DNA of 26,856 bases from NCBI GenBank assembly GCA_041662295.1, contig JBAZSR010000028.1, forward strand, positions 1-26,856, written 5' to 3'. This document shows, one piece after another, positions 24,958 through 26,856 of the stretch. Position 1 is the stretch's first letter; every line of letters starts with the position of its first letter. The DNA is from JACQWX01 sp041662295. GTDB taxonomy: Bacteria > Elusimicrobiota > Elusimicrobia > UBA1565 > UBA9628. The position numbers were made by a program, and so were the translations under genes. The notes beneath the pieces are model-generated. The model did not search any database. It saw only the letters and a program-made list of their open reading frames with translations, and was not told the DNA's origin.

Positions 24958-25509
24958 ATGCAAGCGAACATCGCCATCGGTCTGCTGGAGCTGACGTCCA
25001 TCGCCAAGGGCCTCGAGGCCGCGGACGCCATGTGCAAGATGGCCTCCGTCACCCTCGTGAAGACCAACGTCATCGCGCGGGGCAAGTTCACGGTCCTGAT
25101 CTCGGGGCCGGTCGGGGAGGTCGAGTCCTCCCTGCGCGCGGGGCGCGAGATCGCGGGCGGGGCCCTCGTGGACGAGGTCATCATCAGGAACATCCACGCC
25201 CAGGTGCTCGAAGCCCTGGAGCATCGGCTCCCGGTCGACACGATCGAGGCGCTCGGCATCATCGAGACCAAGGAGGCCGTGAGCGCCGTGCGCGCCGCGG
25301 ACGCCGCGGCCAAGGCCGCGTCGGTGCACGTCCTCGAGGTCCGGACCTCGGTCGGAGGAGGCAAGGGCCTCGTCACCCTGGCCGGGGAGCCCGGGGCGGT
25401 GCGCTCCGCCGTGGCCGCCGGGATCTCCGCGCTCAAGGAGGGGATGCTCGTGTCGCAGGTGGTCATCACGCAGGCCGACCCCCAGCTCCTGGCGTCGGTG
25501 GGGAAGTGA
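24958..25509 (+). CDS. BMC-T shell protein with two BMC domains (PduT-like)
   Basis: It is a trimeric, pseudohexameric facet protein of 183 aa with tandem BMC domains (about 1-90 and 94-183): ANIAIGLLELTSIAKGLEA in the first, EALGIIETKEAVSAVRAAD in the second. Overall layout follows PduT. In PduT a pore Cys (in TICPGKF) binds an iron-sulfur cluster; here the matching segment is NVIARGKF, with Ala40 in that position, so the cluster cannot be bound in the same way. The start has GGAG 5 nt upstream, which may be hidden in RNA structure. rpiB-like follows 1 nt after the stop. Confidence 0.93.
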   Translation: MQANIAIGLLELTSIAKGLEAADAMCKMASVTLVKTNVIARGKFTVLISGPVGEVESSLRAGREIAGGALVDEVIIRNIHAQVLEALEHRLPVDTIEALGIIETKEAVSAVRAADAAAKAASVHVLEVRTSVGGGKGLVTLAGEPGAVRSAVAAGISALKEGMLVSQVVITQADPQLLASVGK

Positions 25510-25510
25510 C

Positions 25511-25960
25511 ATGAAGCTGGTCATCGGCTCGGACCACGGAGGTTTCAAGGCCAAGGAGTTCGTCAAAGTCCTCCTCCAGAAGGCCGGCCACGACGTCGCG
25601 GATTTCGGCTGCTACTCCGAGGAGTCCGTGGACTACCCGGACATCGCCCAGCTCGTGGGCGAGGCCGTGGCGCGGGGGGAGTACGACAAGGGGGTCCTCG
25701 TGGACGGCTTCGGCGGCGCGGTAGCCTTGGCCGCCAACAAGGTCCCGGGCGTGCGGGCCGTGGCGGCCTACAACTCCGTGGCCGCGCGCTTCGCGGCCGG
25801 GCACGACGACGCCAATGTCCTGTGCCTGGGCGGCAAGACCCACGGCGAGGTCGCCCTGGCGGAGATCCTGCAGGTGTTCTTCTCGACCCCGTTCGAGGGC
25901 GGAAGGCACGCGGGGAGGCTCGCGAAGATCGCGGCCATCGAGGCGAAGTACTGCCGATGA
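25511..25960 (+). CDS. RpiB/LacA/LacB-family sugar-phosphate isomerase-like protein with altered active site
   Basis: RpiB isomerases convert ribose 5-phosphate and ribulose 5-phosphate; LacAB act on galactose 6-phosphate. The 149-aa protein has GSDHGGFKAKEF (6-17), YPDIA (42-46), AANKVPGVRAV and DANVLCLGGKTHG. The normal active-site segment CGTG is DGFG here (Asp65 replaces the usual Cys), and the later His-Asn is His-Asp. It may use a different base, act on another sugar phosphate, or be non-catalytic. This family is a marker of sugar-phosphate-utilising BMC loci. It lies 1 nt after BMC-T and overlaps the next BMC-P gene (ATGA). Confidence 0.88.
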   Translation: MKLVIGSDHGGFKAKEFVKVLLQKAGHDVADFGCYSEESVDYPDIAQLVGEAVARGEYDKGVLVDGFGGAVALAANKVPGVRAVAAYNSVAARFAAGHDDANVLCLGGKTHGEVALAEILQVFFSTPFEGGRHAGRLAKIAAIEAKYCR

Positions 25961-26223
25961 AGCTGGCCAGGGTCGTGGGGCGGGTCTACTGCGCGAGGCA
26001 GACCCCGTGCGCGGACGGCAAGACCTTCCTGCTCATCGAGCCCCTGCGCTGGGAGGACTCCCAGCCCTCGGGGACGCCGTTGGTGGCGGCTGACGCGGTC
26101 GGCGCCGGCGCCTCGGAGAAGGTCTTCTGGGTCGCGTCGCGCGACGCGGGCTTCGCGTTCGACGACGCGCCGTGCGTGGACGCGGCCGTGGTGGGGATCG
26201 TTGACGGGGTCCACATCCCATGA
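25957..26223 (+). CDS. BMC-P shell protein (EutN/CcmL type), second of three
   Basis: Predicted pentameric vertex protein of 88 aa: MKLARVVGRVYCARQTPCAD at the start, FLLIEPLRW, VAADAVGAGASEKVFWVASRD and GIVDGVHIP at the end. It has a short Pro/Ser-rich loop (SQPSGTP) instead of the basic loop of the first BMC-P. It overlaps rpiB-like and the third BMC-P gene by 4 nt each, indicating tight translational coupling. Confidence 0.93.
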   Translation: MKLARVVGRVYCARQTPCADGKTFLLIEPLRWEDSQPSGTPLVAADAVGAGASEKVFWVASRDAGFAFDDAPCVDAAVVGIVDGVHIP

Positions 26224-26513
26224 TCATCGCGAAGGTCATCGGGAACACGTGGGCGACCCGCAAGCATCCCCACCTCAACGGGAAGCTCCTCCTGATCGTG
26301 CCCATCGACCCCATGACGGAGAAGCCCTTGGGGGACGCGGTGATGGCTGTGGACGGGGGGGTCGGGGCGGGGCCGGGGAGCGTGGTGCTGGTGGTCGACG
26401 AGGGGGGGTCCGCGAGGGGCATCCTCAAGGACCCGAAGGCGCCGGTGCGGACCGTGGTCTGCGGCATCGTGGACCAAGTCAATTCAGGCGGGGGCGTGAA
26501 AAGATATGCGTGA
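26220..26513 (+). CDS. BMC-P shell protein (EutN/CcmL type), third of three
   Basis: Predicted pentameric vertex protein of 97 aa: MIIAKVIGNTWATRKHPHLNG, LLLIVPIDPMTEKPLGD, VDGGVGAGPGSVVLVVDEGGSAR and CGIVDQVN. The WATRKHPHL start resembles GrpN/EutN-type members. The three BMC-P copies differ clearly in sequence, so they are old paralogues, perhaps with different interfaces. The stop overlaps the next ATG by 8 nt. Confidence 0.94.
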   Translation: MIIAKVIGNTWATRKHPHLNGKLLLIVPIDPMTEKPLGDAVMAVDGGVGAGPGSVVLVVDEGGSARGILKDPKAPVRTVVCGIVDQVNSGGGVKRYA

Positions 26514-26856
26514 ACAAGAACTGCGCAAGGTCATCGAAGAGGTCGTCCGGGCCCTGGCGGCCAAGGGGCTGGTCGACGACCGAGCCGGGGCACCCGCGGA
26601 GCGGGTCGGCGGCCCGCCCAAGCCCGTGACCACCACCATCGGCACGGCCGGCAAGGTCTTCTCGAGCGAGTACGGCATCGGCTTCAAGGCCGGGGCCGGG
26701 GCGCCGCTCCCCAAGGACGACGACGGCTGCGCCACGGGATGCCGGGGGTGCGGGGGAAAATCCGGGCCCGGGGAGTGCGTCCTGCAGTCGAGCGGCGCGG
26801 ACCGTTTCGGCGTGTGCCAGCCCACGAAGCAGTGCTCCAAGGTCGCGCGGATGTGC
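26506..26856 (+). CDS. N-terminal part of a Cys-rich cargo protein with encapsulation-peptide-like helix (cut by window edge)
   Basis: 117 codons are open to the window end. Residues 1-21 (MREQELRKVIEEVVRALAAKG) form an amphipathic helix much like that of the aldehyde dehydrogenase, so the product is probably packed in the shell. A Pro/Gly-rich linker follows. Then seven Cys lie in 43 residues: C75, C79, C82, C91, C104, C110, C117 (spacing C-x3-C-x2-C-x8-C-x12-C-x5-C-x6-C), which could bind an iron-sulfur cluster or zinc. In SPU-type loci an encapsulated deoxyribose-phosphate aldolase is expected; whether the missing part is that aldolase or a redox protein cannot be told here. The start overlaps the BMC-P stop by 8 nt. 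Confidence 0.75.
   Translation, partial: MREQELRKVIEEVVRALAAKGLVDDRAGAPAERVGGPPKPVTTTIGTAGKVFSSEYGIGFKAGAGAPLPKDDDGCATGCRGCGGKSGPGECVLQSSGADRFGVCQPTKQCSKVARMC

Overview
The window is GC-rich bacterial DNA, probably from a metagenome-assembled contig, because a run of 10 Ns sits inside rplU. Lipoprotein signals, a type IV pilin-like prepilin, a periplasmic-type 5'-nucleotidase and squalene-synthesis genes point to a diderm (Gram-negative) bacterium from a little-cultured phylum. Elusimicrobiota would fit the look of the content, but the sequence alone does not prove it.

Layout. Minus strand, 1-5511: a 3'-truncated prepilin that carries a carboxypeptidase-regulatory-like domain and a lamin-tail domain; a class II (B12-dependent) ribonucleotide reductase, nrdJ, with its own sigma70-type promoter; and a REP-associated transposase (RAYT) bracketed by 27-bp near-perfect inverted repeats. 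Plus strand, 5645-11210: rplU-rpmA-obgE, then hpnD and hpnE (squalene synthesis), dcd (dCTP deaminase) and a secreted protein, mostly overlapping or tightly spaced. Next come a mobile-DNA-type ORF6N gene, rplM-rpsI, and a small membrane protein followed by asnB, a NodS-like methyltransferase and a phosphoribosyltransferase. A separate promoter drives two paralogous small lipoproteins and a caspase-fold lipoprotein. Another set holds a DUF47-like protein, a UshA-like 5'-nucleotidase and a class-B-like HAD phosphatase.

The right end (21243-26856) is the most interesting part. It is a bacterial microcompartment (BMC) operon that appears to begin with triosephosphate isomerase: tpiA, pduL, BMC-H, BMC-P, CoA-acylating aldehyde dehydrogenase, BMC-T, an RpiB-family protein, BMC-P, BMC-P, and a truncated Cys-rich cargo gene with an encapsulation-peptide-like N-terminus. 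PduL, an acylating aldehyde dehydrogenase and an RpiB-family isomerase match the sugar-phosphate-utilising (SPU) class of BMC. In the inferred pathway an aldolase (expected just beyond the window, or the truncated gene itself) splits a (deoxy)sugar phosphate. Its aldehyde goes through the dehydrogenase and PduL to acyl phosphate, and its triose phosphate goes to TpiA. The nearby 5'-nucleotidase and HAD phosphatase could supply nucleosides as feedstock.

Sequence-level oddities include loss of the usual catalytic Cys in the RpiB-like protein, loss of the pore Cys in the PduT-like BMC-T, strong hairpins at both non-overlapping internal junctions of the BMC operon (one able to compete with a hairpin that hides the BMC-T ribosome-binding site), and several genes whose -10 box lies only 4-9 nt from the start codon, suggesting leaderless mRNAs.
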